From: Cognatundibacterium luofuense
GTDB lineage: Bacteria > Pseudomonadota > Gammaproteobacteria > Burkholderiales > Burkholderiaceae_D
Reading direction: 5' to 3'
Assembly: GCF_018139685.1 (NCBI RefSeq)
Contig: NZ_JAGSPN010000002.1
Span: 62,001-126,000, forward strand
DNA: 64,000 nucleotides
The notes under the pieces are model-generated. The model saw only the letters and a list, made by a program, of their open reading frames with translations. It made no database searches and was not told the DNA's origin. Both the position numbers and the translations under genes were made by a program. Shown here piece after piece: positions 16,726 through 25,230 of the stretch (position 1 is its first letter; the number at the start of each line of letters is the position of its first letter).

Positions 16726-18036
16726 ATGACAATAACATGCCTGCACCCTGCTTATCTTATTCCGGTTGAACCTGCCAGTCAGGTACTGACCGGCCATGCG
16801 CTGGTGATGAATGACAGCCTGATCGAAGCCATTCTGCCATCTGAAGAAGCGCGACTGCGCTATCCGGATGCAATCCATCAGGATTTGCCGAATCACGCGC
16901 TGACACCGGGCTTCATCAATCTGCACGGGCACTCAGCGATGAGCCTGCTGCGCGGACTGGCCGATGATCTGGCGCTGATGGACTGGCTGAATCACCATAT
17001 CTGGCCCGCCGAAAAAGCCCATGTTTCCGACGAATTTGTATTCGACGGCACCAGCTTTGCGATGGCGGAAATGCTGCGCGGCGGCACGACCACAATCAAT
17101 GACATGTATTTCCATCACACAGCGGTGGCGCGCGCAGGTATCGCTTCCGGCATGAATACCGTGGTTGGCTGCAGCATTCTGGAATTTCCTACAGGCTATG
17201 CGCAGGATGCCGCTGGTTATCTGCAGTTAGCAGAAGATGCGATCAATGAATACCGTGGACAGGCTGGCATCGGCTTCACACTCGCACCGCATGCGCCCTA
17301 CACCGTTGCCGATGATACTTTCCGCAAAGTCGCTGCGATGGCGGCGGACAAAGGCGTGCGTATTCACTGCCATATTCACGAAACCAATGACGAAGTTCAG
17401 GGCAGCATCAGCCAGTACGGCAAACGTCCGCTGGCACGTCTGGCGGAACTCGGCTTGCTAAGCGAGCAACTGATCGCCGCCCACATGGTACACACCACAG
17501 ACGAAGACATCGCACTGCTGGCAAAACACGGCGTGCATATTGCCCATAATCCGGCTTCCAATCTGAAACTGGCGTCTGGTTTCGCCCGCGTGCATGCAAT
17601 GCAGCAAGCCGGTATCAATATCGGTATCGGTACCGATGGCGCGGCCAGCAATAACAAGCTGGATATGATGGCCGATACCCGCCTCGCAGCGATTCTGGCG
17701 AAAGCACAGTCCAGCGATCCGACCGCAGTGAATGCGCATACTGCGCTGCGCATGGCGACACTGGATGGCGCAAAAGCACTTGGCTTGGCAGACCGTACCG
17801 GCAGCCTGACTGTTGGCAAGCAAGCCGATGTGATCGCGATTGATTTATCGGCAATTGAAACCCAGCCGGTATTTGATCCGGTATCGCATGTGATTTACGC
17901 TGCCGGACGCGAGCAAGTCAGCCACGCCTGGGTACGCGGCAAAGCCTTACTGGTCAACCGCGAACTGCAAACGCTGGACCAGCAGGCGCTGCTGGCCAAA
18001 GCACGCTGGTGGCAGCAACGCATACACCCACAATGA
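16726..18036 (+). CDS. mtaD: 5-methylthioadenosine/S-adenosylhomocysteine deaminase (TRZ/ATZ family)
   Basis: Metal-dependent amidohydrolase of 436 residues that deaminates methylthioadenosine or S-adenosylhomocysteine. Metal ligands: HGH at 67-69, HCHIHE near 214, and the Asp of GTDGAASNN near 303; the conserved GGTTTINDMYFHH segment and APHAPYT support this subfamily. ATG at 16726 follows AAGGAT and gives a normal family N-terminus (MTITCLHPAYLIP); the frame is open from 16645 but lacks a binding site there. In many betaproteobacteria mtaD sits beside ubiG; here it is alone, with its own -10 and terminator. Confidence 0.9.
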   Translation: MTITCLHPAYLIPVEPASQVLTGHALVMNDSLIEAILPSEEARLRYPDAIHQDLPNHALTPGFINLHGHSAMSLLRGLADDLALMDWLNHHIWPAEKAHVSDEFVFDGTSFAMAEMLRGGTTTINDMYFHHTAVARAGIASGMNTVVGCSILEFPTGYAQDAAGYLQLAEDAINEYRGQAGIGFTLAPHAPYTVADDTFRKVAAMAADKGVRIHCHIHETNDEVQGSISQYGKRPLARLAELGLLSEQLIAAHMVHTTDEDIALLAKHGVHIAHNPASNLKLASGFARVHAMQQAGINIGIGTDGAASNNKLDMMADTRLAAILAKAQSSDPTAVNAHTALRMATLDGAKALGLADRTGSLTVGKQADVIAIDLSAIETQPVFDPVSHVIYAAGREQVSHAWVRGKALLVNRELQTLDQQALLAKARWWQQRIHPQ

Positions 18037-18058
18037 ACCAATGAACTTTTGATCCGCT

Positions 18059-18090
18059 GAGCCGTCTGACTGCACGTCGGGCGGCTTTTT
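18059..18090 (+). terminator. mtaD terminator
   Basis: AGCCGTCTGAC pairs with GTCGGGCGGCT (allowing G-U), followed by TTTTT, about 25 bp after the stop. Confidence 0.82.
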
Positions 18091-18182
18091 CTGCCGGACA
18101 GGCCACAGCGGCCATCCCTCCTGATTCACGGCGCACCGACGCGCCCGGCCGGTTTCCGGTTCGTACTTTCTGTTGATTGACG

Positions 18183-19958
18183 ATGATGATGCATAAGTTA
18201 TTGCCAGCGGCGCTGGCTTGTCTGTTTGCAGTACCGGCGGCAATGGCCGCTGAAAACATGGTGACAGTGGCGGAAAAATCGCAGTTCACCAAAACCGGCC
18301 GTTACACAGAAGTTGATACCCTGTGTAAAAACTTCCAGAAAAATTACCCGAAATGGGTGCGCTGTCAGGAGATCGGCCGCTCGCCGGAAGGCCGCCCGAT
18401 ACTGGTGCTGATCGCCAGCAAAACCGGCGCACTGACGCCCTTATCGGTAAAAGAAAAACAGATTCCGGTCACCTTAATTCAGGGCGGCATTCACGCCGGA
18501 GAGATTGACGGCAAAGATGCCGGCTTTCTGGTGTTGCGTGAATTATTTGAAAACCCGTCCAGCGATGTACTGGACAAACAAGTCGTGATGTTCGTCCCTG
18601 TGTTCAACGTCGACGGGCATGAACGCTTCGGCAAATGGAACCGTCCCAACCAGCGCGGCCCGGAAGAAATGGGCTGGCGCACCAGTGCACAGAATGCGAA
18701 TCTGAACCGCGATTACGCCAAGGCCGAAACACCGGAAATGCAAGCCATGCTGCGTCTGGTGAACCAGTGGGACCCGCTGGTGACTATCGATTTGCACGTG
18801 ACTGACGGCGCCAAATTCGAGCACGATATCTCGGTACAGATTGAACCGAAGCATGCCGGCGATGAAAAGCTGCGCACCGCCGGACAAATGCTGCAACAAG
18901 CCGTTTTGCAGGACCTGAGCAAAGCCGGTTCCCTGCCGCAACCGTTTTATATGTCGTTTAATCAGGAAGACGATCCGATGTCCGGTTTCACGGATGAAGT
19001 ACCGGGCGCACGCTTTTCCAACGGTTATTTCATGCTGCGTAACCGCTTTGGCATTCTGGTCGAAACCCATTCGTGGAAAGACTACGCCACCCGCGTCCGC
19101 ATTACCCGCAACACCCTGCATGCAGTCCTGAATCAGGTCGCCCAGCAAGGCATGCAATGGAAAAAAATGGCCGAAGAAGCGGATATGCAGGCGATGCGCA
19201 TGGCGGGCAAAGATGTTCCGGTCAGCTACCGCACCACCGATGCTTACAAAACCGTGGAATTCCGTGGCTATGCTTACACCCGCACCCAGTCGGATATTTC
19301 CGGCGCGCTGATGACACGCTACGATGAAAGCAAACCGCAAATCTGGCGCGTGAAACTGCGCGATCAGAACGTACCGGACAAACTCGCCCGTCTGCCCGAA
19401 GGTGGCTATGTTGTACCAGCGGCGTGGGCGAAAATGGTGGTCGAAAAACTGCGCGCACACGGCATCCAGTTTCAAGCCCTGACCAGCGGCTGGAAAGATG
19501 TTGGCGTTGAACGTTTCCAGACCGAAAAAGCCAGTTTCCGTCCTGTTTCATATGAAGGCCGTCAACCGCTGGAAGTCAAAGGTCAGTGGGTTGCCGATCA
19601 GAAACTGCAGTTCGCCCGCGGCAGCATCTTCATCCCCTCTGCCCAACCGAAATCAGCGTTGGTAGCAACGCTGTTTGATCCGGCTTCCGCCGACTCTCTG
19701 CTGAGCTGGGGCTTCTTCAATCAGGCTTTCGAACGCAAGGAATATATGGAAGCCTATGTCGCCGAAGACGTCGCCCGCGAACAACTGGCAGCCGATCCGG
19801 AATTACGCAAGCAATTCGAACAAAAACTGCGCAGCGATCCGGCATTCGCCAAAGACCCTGCAGCACGCCTCGAATTCTTCGCCCGCCGCCACAGCTCCTG
19901 GGATACGGCTTACCAGCAATATCCGGTCTACAAAACGGCGCTGATTCCGAAAAACTGA
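18183..19958 (+). CDS. Secreted M14-family zinc carboxypeptidase
   Basis: A 591-residue exported metallopeptidase. After a signal peptide (LLPAALACLFAVPAAMA), the M14 domain shows GGIHAGEIDGKD near residue 103 (HxxE zinc ligands), ITIDLHVTDG-like sequence near 203 (third zinc His) and GILVETHSWKDY near 293 (catalytic Glu). The last 250 residues form an extra domain of unknown role. Three successive ATGs (18183, 18186, 18189) have no Shine-Dalgarno; an upstream TTG at 18177 is also in frame. It should trim peptides in the periplasm or outside the cell. Monocistronic. Confidence 0.85.
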   Translation: MMMHKLLPAALACLFAVPAAMAAENMVTVAEKSQFTKTGRYTEVDTLCKNFQKNYPKWVRCQEIGRSPEGRPILVLIASKTGALTPLSVKEKQIPVTLIQGGIHAGEIDGKDAGFLVLRELFENPSSDVLDKQVVMFVPVFNVDGHERFGKWNRPNQRGPEEMGWRTSAQNANLNRDYAKAETPEMQAMLRLVNQWDPLVTIDLHVTDGAKFEHDISVQIEPKHAGDEKLRTAGQMLQQAVLQDLSKAGSLPQPFYMSFNQEDDPMSGFTDEVPGARFSNGYFMLRNRFGILVETHSWKDYATRVRITRNTLHAVLNQVAQQGMQWKKMAEEADMQAMRMAGKDVPVSYRTTDAYKTVEFRGYAYTRTQSDISGALMTRYDESKPQIWRVKLRDQNVPDKLARLPEGGYVVPAAWAKMVVEKLRAHGIQFQALTSGWKDVGVERFQTEKASFRPVSYEGRQPLEVKGQWVADQKLQFARGSIFIPSAQPKSALVATLFDPASADSLLSWGFFNQAFERKEYMEAYVAEDVAREQLAADPELRKQFEQKLRSDPAFAKDPAARLEFFARRHSSWDTAYQQYPVYKTALIPKN

Positions 19959-20005
19959 CATGTGAACACGGGCGACGGATCACATGCCCGTACCCTTGCC
20001 CCTAC

Positions 20006-20210
20006 CCGAAAAATCAAAACCGGCCTTTGTCAGGGCCGGTTTTGATTTTTATCCACTCTGAATTATCCGCCGTCCGGCACAACAATCAGCCACACATTAT
20101 GCAGAACTCCGCATCACCCTGTTTCGGAGAGCCAGACTTTCTGCCGACGACCGCCGGATCGCTGTGCTGAACACCGCATTTGGGGCATTTTCAGGACTTT
20201 ACGGGGTTGT
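20006..20210 (-). repeat. Long direct repeat with terminator, type A copy 3
   Basis: First of three roughly 200-220-bp direct repeats (others at 21567 and 23524). From left: a strong terminator hairpin, a shared spacer with AACAATCAGCCACA, then the type A core (20097-20210). On the minus strand the core reads KCPKCGVQHSDPAVVGRKSG, then SPKQGDAEFC, ending IMCG and TGA; a TGA also lies immediately upstream of the Lys codon. The rest of the 488-bp gap (20211-20446) has no gene I can support. Confidence 0.9.
20010..20049. terminator. Terminator inside repeat copy 3
   Basis: A 16-bp perfect stem (AAAATCAAAACCGGCC with its complement, 8-base loop), flanked by A and T runs, 50 bp after the carboxypeptidase stop. 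The same hairpin type recurs at 21606 and 23559. Confidence 0.92.
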
Positions 20211-20401
20211 ATCAGGCAAACACACGTAGCAGTTCACGAAGCAGGCTGCCCGATGGGTACGGAGATTGTTCTGGATTGAATGAAGTTGTTAGTCCACTTG
20301 CCACCAGCGGAAGTAAATACTGTAATTAACAACTCTAAATCAACCTATACCGGCCTGAATCAGACAAAAGACTCTCTCAAATACCCAGTACGGCTCAGGC
20401 G

Positions 20402-20428
20402 GCAGAACGCTCAGACTGTGCGTTCTGC
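20402..20428 (-). terminator. Hairpin just after the aspartic protease gene
   Basis: GCAGAACGC / GCGTTCTGC, a perfect 9-bp stem 19 bp past the stop of the gene at 20447. No T run follows on the minus strand, so termination is uncertain. Confidence 0.4.
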
Positions 20429-20446
20429 TGATGACTGACGACTGAC

Positions 20447-21385
20447 TTATTTCGCGGGATATGTGGCGATATAAAGCTGACGGCTACCCATAGAAAACAG
20501 TACACGGTGATGCATTAAAAAATCTTTGCCCAGTAAAATTTCGATTATCTGGTTATCACTAACAGGAAGCTGATTGACCGTTATCTCTTGATTTTTGAAA
20601 ATCAGTTCACCAATTTTTACTTCATCCAGCGTCGTCCTCCAGGACTTCTCTTTTCCTGTGCCTGCACCAACGGCCGAATCTCCTTGTGTCAGCCTACCGG
20701 AAGAAGGGTCTATCCCGATACGCTTTGCGGCAACCGTACTTAACGTAGAGCGTTCGGCCGCTGTATCGACAATGGCGACAAATTTTTCGCCATTAATCGT
20801 GATGATAAAACTTGGTCGATCATCGTCTTTGTCAACTGGAAAAAATGGGACAGCCGTCATCGCCCATTCTGGCGCCGGATAGGTTGTGCAATTCTGTGCA
20901 CGGTAAAATTTAATTTCTTTTCGCTGTAAGTTGACTTCTAAGTCTGATTGCAATAAATAGTCTGCGCCTGCAATTGCATCAAAATAGGGTTTGAAGCCCA
21001 TGCCATTCAATACATACAGGTAAGGCTTATCGACGCGGATATTACCTATTGCCAGACTGTTGAGCTTGGTCACTGAACTGCTGACTGCCCCACCAATACC
21101 CTTTGCGGTACCGCTGGGTTTTCCAACACGAAGATTAAGTTTTTCTGCCGCTTCCGGCATGATGTACGTCAGGCTTGAACCAGTGTCCAATAATAATGTT
21201 GCCGGCTTTTGATTGATTTCGCCCTCAATGACTGGCAGGGAATTTCCATCTCTAAATGAGACCGGCAAGCTTGATAAAACCTGATATTCACACGCAGCCT
21301 CCTGCGCAAATACCTGAGTTGCAGCCAACGATTCGAGGCTAAGCACGCAGATCGCTAAAAGCGAATTCTTGATTTTTTTCTTCAT
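20447..21385 (-). CDS. Two-domain retropepsin-like aspartic protease, exported
   Basis: A 312-residue protein with a signal peptide (NSLLAICVLSLESLAATQVFA) and two retropepsin-like halves: LLLDTGSS at about residue 67 and VAIVDTAAE at about 207. The second motif has Ala in place of Gly after the Thr. Such gag-type aspartyl domains occur in bacterial periplasmic proteins of unknown substrate. ATG at 21385 (MKKKIKN) is chosen because it starts the signal peptide; the frame is open 22 codons upstream. The gene is more AT-rich than its neighbours and lies between direct repeats, suggesting acquisition. Confidence 0.78.
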   Translation of the reverse strand: MKKKIKNSLLAICVLSLESLAATQVFAQEAACEYQVLSSLPVSFRDGNSLPVIEGEINQKPATLLLDTGSSLTYIMPEAAEKLNLRVGKPSGTAKGIGGAVSSSVTKLNSLAIGNIRVDKPYLYVLNGMGFKPYFDAIAGADYLLQSDLEVNLQRKEIKFYRAQNCTTYPAPEWAMTAVPFFPVDKDDDRPSFIITINGEKFVAIVDTAAERSTLSTVAAKRIGIDPSSGRLTQGDSAVGAGTGKEKSWRTTLDEVKIGELIFKNQEITVNQLPVSDNQIIEILLGKDFLMHHRVLFSMGSRQLYIATYPAK

Positions 21386-21566
21386 ATTTGGGGTATATAC
21401 AGGCGGTTGAATTAAAAAATACGGCGGTGTGGAATATAGCCTTTTTATCAAAATTATTAAAATTAAAATTACTCGAAATACTATGGAACCACAAAAATGT
21501 GGCTTCTTAGAAAAAAGGGGACTGCTCTGATGAACATCATGAATTTCATGGGAGGGGGAAGCTCAG

Positions 21567-21790
21567 CTGACTGATAAGCCGCACATCCGCTTGCCAGTAA
21601 AAATAAAACCGGTTTTCTCAGGGCCGGTTTTGTTTTTTATCCGCGGGAAATTCGTCCGCTATCCGGCATAACAATCAGCCACACATTATGCAGAACTCCG
21701 CATCACCCTGTTTCGGAGAAGCAGACTTTCCGCCGACGACCGCCGGATCGCTGTGCTGAACACCGCATTTGAGGCATTTTTGGGGCTTCA
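21567..21790 (-). repeat. Long direct repeat with terminator, type A copy 4
   Basis: Starts with CTGACTGATAAG (as copy 5), contains a terminator hairpin, a second inverted repeat GCGGG...CCGC and the type A core (21685-21790). On the minus strand the core reads VKPQKCLKCGVQHSDPAVV, continues GGKSASPKQGDAEFC and ends IMCG then TGA; a GTG precedes it in frame. It sits in the 649-bp gap between divergent genes; the remaining AT-rich part (21386-21566) shows only a small CCACA/TGTGG hairpin and a 14-codon ORF. Confidence 0.9.
21606..21640. terminator. Terminator inside repeat copy 4
   Basis: AAAACCGG (21606-21613) and CCGGTTTT (21625-21632) followed by GTTTTTTA. No annotated + strand gene ends just before it, so it seems to travel with the repeat rather than serve a neighbour. 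Confidence 0.8.
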
Positions 21791-22034
21791 CGCTGTGGTT
21801 GAAGCACGGTGCAGGATATCATCAGCAATGTCGGCGCCGACTCTTGCAACCACACCGCAATTTTGTATCGTGCAATTTTTCCGGAGCACTGGCAAACGGG
21901 AATGTGAACGTTGTAACATGCAAACCGGTTAATCAAATGGGAACTGTGTACATGGAGACCAGTACTTCTCGTATTCAAATGACGCGGAATACCTGGACCA
22001 CAAATAATCAGTTCCCCCTCACAGAAACATCTGA

Positions 22035-22883
22035 ATGAAACGCATACTTCTGAGTGAAATGACCAACGTGAATGGGCTCCTTTACTATCAAGGAAACTTA
22101 TTCTCAGGCGTGTCGTATGAAAGGTTTGACGATGAGACCGTCCGCGCGTGGTTAGTTCATGATGGGCGGCTGGACAAGCCCTATTTATCGCCTTATTTCG
22201 ATGACCGCAGTGATCTTCTTCACGTTGATTTGTCTGCCGGTATGTCAGATTACGAAATACCGTGTTTCGACGGAAAACCTTACAGCGGGATTGCCTACTC
22301 ATTTGAGAAGGATTACTGCGAAAGGGAAGCCCTGTTGATCGAGGGGGATGTAATTTCAGACACCTGGTGGAGTAACGATGGCATATTGTTGCGTTACGAA
22401 CAATATACCCCTGATTATAGCGAAATATATGAATGGTACAGAGATGGGGCTTTGAAACGCTGCAGTATCTGGAGGAGAGATTCTTTTAATGGTGCTTTGA
22501 CGTATTCACAAGATGGGCATCTTAAAGGGATTGGTAGCCGACGTGGTTTTTTCGGCGAATTTAGTCGTATCGCCAGCAAATCACCAGCATTTCCCGTGCG
22601 CAACGTATCAGACCTTTTTACGCTGCAATGTGCTGAAGAAGTGTGGCTAGTTGGTGAAGATATCGATGACTTTTTTGTCGGAAATATGTGTGAGGCAGGC
22701 ATGCTCATGCAGACAAAAAAAATATGTATCGTTGATACATCCATTACCGATAGCGGAATAACGCTTCTTGCAAAATGCCCGTTGCTCAGGAATTTTGATA
22801 TTCAAGAGAAGGATGTGCATAGGCTGCAACTGTTGAAAGCAGCGCTTGCCGGAATGGAATCAATTCAAGCTAAATTCAGCTAG
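22035..22883 (+). CDS. MORN-like repeat protein, possible immunity-type protein
   Basis: A 282-residue cytosolic protein I cannot name. The first 170 residues carry degenerate MORN/YwqK-like repeats (NGLLYYQGNLFSGVSYE, FDGKPYSGIAYSFEKD, FNGALTYSQDGHLKGIG). The last 100 residues (EVWLVGEDIDDFFVGNM, then SITDSGITLLAKCPLLRNF) look like one or two leucine-rich-type turns. MORN-repeat proteins of this kind are often encoded beside polymorphic toxins as immunity proteins, but no toxin is present here. Its ATG overlaps the stop of a short upstream ORF (ATGA). AT-rich relative to neighbours; 65 bp before the endonuclease V-like gene and probably co-transcribed. Confidence 0.6.
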   Translation: MKRILLSEMTNVNGLLYYQGNLFSGVSYERFDDETVRAWLVHDGRLDKPYLSPYFDDRSDLLHVDLSAGMSDYEIPCFDGKPYSGIAYSFEKDYCEREALLIEGDVISDTWWSNDGILLRYEQYTPDYSEIYEWYRDGALKRCSIWRRDSFNGALTYSQDGHLKGIGSRRGFFGEFSRIASKSPAFPVRNVSDLFTLQCAEEVWLVGEDIDDFFVGNMCEAGMLMQTKKICIVDTSITDSGITLLAKCPLLRNFDIQEKDVHRLQLLKAALAGMESIQAKFS

Positions 22884-22948
22884 ATCATTTCAAAAAATAT
22901 GATTCAGTGTAACCAGAAAGTACAAGCCTGCAATGAGGTGGCAGTTCA

Positions 22949-23446
22949 ATGATATTAGCCGTAGACGTTGGATATTCAGAAAATGGCGCTAAGGCAGTTG
23001 GGGCTATTTTCCATGACTGGGAAAGCGAAACCATCCACAAGAAATTCGTGGTGGACATACCAGAAGTGGAAGAGTATGTTCCGGGACAATTTTTTCGACG
23101 CGAATTGCCTTGTATTGAAAAAGTGCTGGAGTCAGTAGATGAACCTATCGACTGTATCGTGATTGATGGTCACGTCAGCTTGGGCGAATCACAGGCGCCG
23201 GGACTTGGCGCAAAGTTGTGGGAAAAATTAAATGGCGCTATACCCGTGATTGGCGTAGCAAAGTCAGCCTATTTAGGAAACCCTGAAGAAGCAAAACTAT
23301 TTCGAGGACAAAGTACGCGCCCATTATTCATTTCTGCCAAGGGCATGACATTAGAAGAGGCTAAGCAGCGTATCCAGCAAATGCGCGGGAAATACCGTTT
23401 GCCGGATATTTTAAAATTGGTTGATCAGATTAGTCACGGGTACTAA
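22949..23446 (+). CDS. Minimal endonuclease V-like nuclease
   Basis: A 165-residue protein matching the core of endonuclease V (Nfi), which cuts near deaminated bases such as inosine in nucleic acid. Matching blocks are VDVGY (Asp6), YVPGQFFRRELP (Glu52), IVIDGHVSLG (Asp73), PVIGVAKS and GKYRLPDILKLVDQ; these place the three metal-binding acidic residues where E. coli Nfi has D35, E89 and D110. About 35 N-terminal residues and some loops of the usual 220-residue enzyme are missing. GAGGTGGC precedes the ATG. Function may be repair, RNA cleavage or part of an immunity module with the gene upstream; the last is speculation. Confidence 0.82.
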   Translation: MILAVDVGYSENGAKAVGAIFHDWESETIHKKFVVDIPEVEEYVPGQFFRRELPCIEKVLESVDEPIDCIVIDGHVSLGESQAPGLGAKLWEKLNGAIPVIGVAKSAYLGNPEEAKLFRGQSTRPLFISAKGMTLEEAKQRIQQMRGKYRLPDILKLVDQISHGY

Positions 23447-23523
23447 AACCCATTTTATCAATATCCCCCGTGTCGACTTCTCATGCCGCGTGTTCACATT
23501 CACAGATGACGCGAAGAGAAGAA

Positions 23524-23755
23524 CTGACTGATAAGTCGCCCTACATCTTCCTGAAAAACAAAACCGGCCCTCATCAAAGCCGGTTTTGTTTTTTTATCCG
23601 CGGGAAATTTTCCCGCTATCCTGCACAGCAATCAGCCACAGATTATGCAGAACTCCGCATCACCCTGTTTCGGAGAAGCAGACTTTCCGCCGACGACCGC
23701 CGGATCGCTGTGCTGAACACCGCATTTGGGGCATTTTCGGGGCTTTGCGGGGTTG
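23524..23755 (-). repeat. Long direct repeat with terminator, type A copy 5
   Basis: Same order as copy 4: CTGACTGATAAG, terminator hairpin, GCGGGAAATTTTCCCGC inverted repeat, shared spacer, then the type A core (23642-23755). On the minus strand the core reads AKPRKCPKCGVQHSDPAVV, continues GGKSASPKQGDAEFC and ends IICG then TGA. It lies between the convergent endonuclease V-like and SpmAB-like genes and fills most of the 396-bp gap. Confidence 0.9.
23559..23595. terminator. Terminator inside repeat copy 5
   Basis: CAAAACCGGC (23559-23568) pairs with GCCGGTTTTG (23579-23588), followed by seven T residues; 110 bp after the endonuclease V-like stop. Confidence 0.9.
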
Positions 23756-23842
23756 TTTGAGGCTGGCGTGCGGAGCATCGCGGCAGCACGGGCAGCCGGA
23801 TGCCGTCCGTGGCTGCGCTGCCCTGCCCGCTTCGTTCAGATT

Positions 23843-25081
23843 TCAATGGAAGAACAGATAAGCCACGCCAATCGCGGCGATCACGCCTGCCAGATCTGCC
23901 AGCAAGCCCATAGGAATCGCGTAGCGGGTTTTGCGGATGCCGACCGAGCCGAAATACAGGGCGACGATGTAGAAGGTGGTGTCGGCAGAGCCCTGGAAAA
24001 TGCAGGCCAGACGTCCGGCAAATGAATCCACGCCGAAGGTTTTCATGGTGTCGACCATCATGGCGCGTGCGCCGCTGCCGGATAAGGGTTTCATCAGCGC
24101 GGTTGGCAAGGCATTCACGAAGTCTGTGTTCCAGCCGAATGCGGCGAACAGGGCTTCAAAGCCTTTCACAATCAGGCCGAGTACACCGGAATTGCGCAGT
24201 AAGCCAATCGCCACCAGCATGCCGACCAGATACGGGATGATCGTCAGCGAGGTTTGTATGCCGCCTTTTGCGCCCTCGATGAAGGTGTCATAAACATTCA
24301 CGCCTTTACGCATGGCAGCGATGATAAAGCCGGTAATGATCAGTAACAGCAGGAAGTTGGCGCTGACTTTGGAAAAGGTTTCCAGTTCGGCGCGCGTCAT
24401 CCATTCACTCATACCCCAGACCATTGCTGCGATTGCCGCGCTGATACCGCCGAGCCAACCGAGCAAAACACGGTCCCACAGATTGATGCGCTGGCGTATC
24501 GCCACGGCCAGCATGCCGGTGACCGTGGCCACATAGGTTGCAATCAGACATGGGATGAAGATATCCGACGGATTCTGCGCGCCCAGCACCGCACGCTGCG
24601 CCATAATCGCGAGCGGAATCAGGGTCAGGCCGGAGGTATGCAGCACCAGAAACATGATCTGCGCGTCACTGGCGGTTTCTTTGTCTGTATTCAGGCTTTG
24701 CAGGCTTTCCATGGCTTTCAGACCGAATGGCGTCGCTGCATTATCCAGACCGAGTAAATTGGCAGAAAAGTTCATCACCATATGGCCATTGGCCGGATGA
24801 TCTGCCGGAACACCGGGGAAAATCCGCGAAAAAAACGGCGCAATTTTACGCGCCAGCCACGCCACCACGCCGGCCTTTTCACCAACCTGCATCAGGCCCA
24901 GCCACAGCGTCATGACGCCTGCCAGCGGCAAGGCGATGTCCATCACCGCAATGCGGGCGGATTCAAAAGTGCCGTCCATCATGCGCTTAAAGACTTCGGT
25001 GTCGCCCAGAAACAAAAACTGCAATACCGCTGCCGCAAAACTGACCAGAAAGAAGCCTATCCAGATGTAATTCAGAATCAT
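23843..25081 (-). CDS. Fused SpmA/SpmB-type nucleoside-recognition membrane protein
   Basis: A 412-residue polytopic inner-membrane protein with two nucleoside-recognition (Gate) domains joined: the SpmA-like half has MMDGTFESARIAVMDIALPL and NLLGLDNAATPFGLKAME, and the SpmB-like half has FIEGAKGGIQTSLTIIPYLVG, LSGSGARAMM and QGSADTTFYIVALYFGS. The name comes from spore maturation genes, but the organism is not a spore former; the family is widespread and its transport substrate is unknown. The start at 25081 (MILNYIWIGFF) matches the family; an upstream start at 25168 would add 29 atypical residues. Confidence 0.82.
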   Translation of the reverse strand: MILNYIWIGFFLVSFAAAVLQFLFLGDTEVFKRMMDGTFESARIAVMDIALPLAGVMTLWLGLMQVGEKAGVVAWLARKIAPFFSRIFPGVPADHPANGHMVMNFSANLLGLDNAATPFGLKAMESLQSLNTDKETASDAQIMFLVLHTSGLTLIPLAIMAQRAVLGAQNPSDIFIPCLIATYVATVTGMLAVAIRQRINLWDRVLLGWLGGISAAIAAMVWGMSEWMTRAELETFSKVSANFLLLLIITGFIIAAMRKGVNVYDTFIEGAKGGIQTSLTIIPYLVGMLVAIGLLRNSGVLGLIVKGFEALFAAFGWNTDFVNALPTALMKPLSGSGARAMMVDTMKTFGVDSFAGRLACIFQGSADTTFYIVALYFGSVGIRKTRYAIPMGLLADLAGVIAAIGVAYLFFH

Positions 25082-25230
25082 TGCGTTTACTGAAATCAAA
25101 ACCGCCAATGTATAACGAAACTGTGCTGCGGGAACAGCCTTTTTGACTGCTGTGATCCGGCCATACATTCTGTCAGCCGGATGCGGACCTGCGCCGTTAA
25201 GGGCATATCCCGATTTTATTTACGGAGTTC

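Noticed and set aside
18543-19475. 310-codon ORF antisense to the M14 peptidase
   Set aside because: Overlaps the catalytic domain of a clear gene; no start signal or recognisable domain.
21937-22038. Short ORF ending ATGA at the MORN-like gene start
   Set aside because: Overlap could mean coupling, but there is no ribosome binding site and the sequence looks like leftover DNA next to the repeat.
22035-23446. Toxin-antitoxin pair
   Set aside because: The second gene is a good EndoV match with repair-type residues, and no toxin fold is visible; only a speculative link is kept.
20006-23755. Three direct repeats considered as a CRISPR array or IS ends
   Set aside because: Units are about 200 bp and 1.5-2 kb apart with genes between; no short regular spacers, transposase or terminal inverted repeats.
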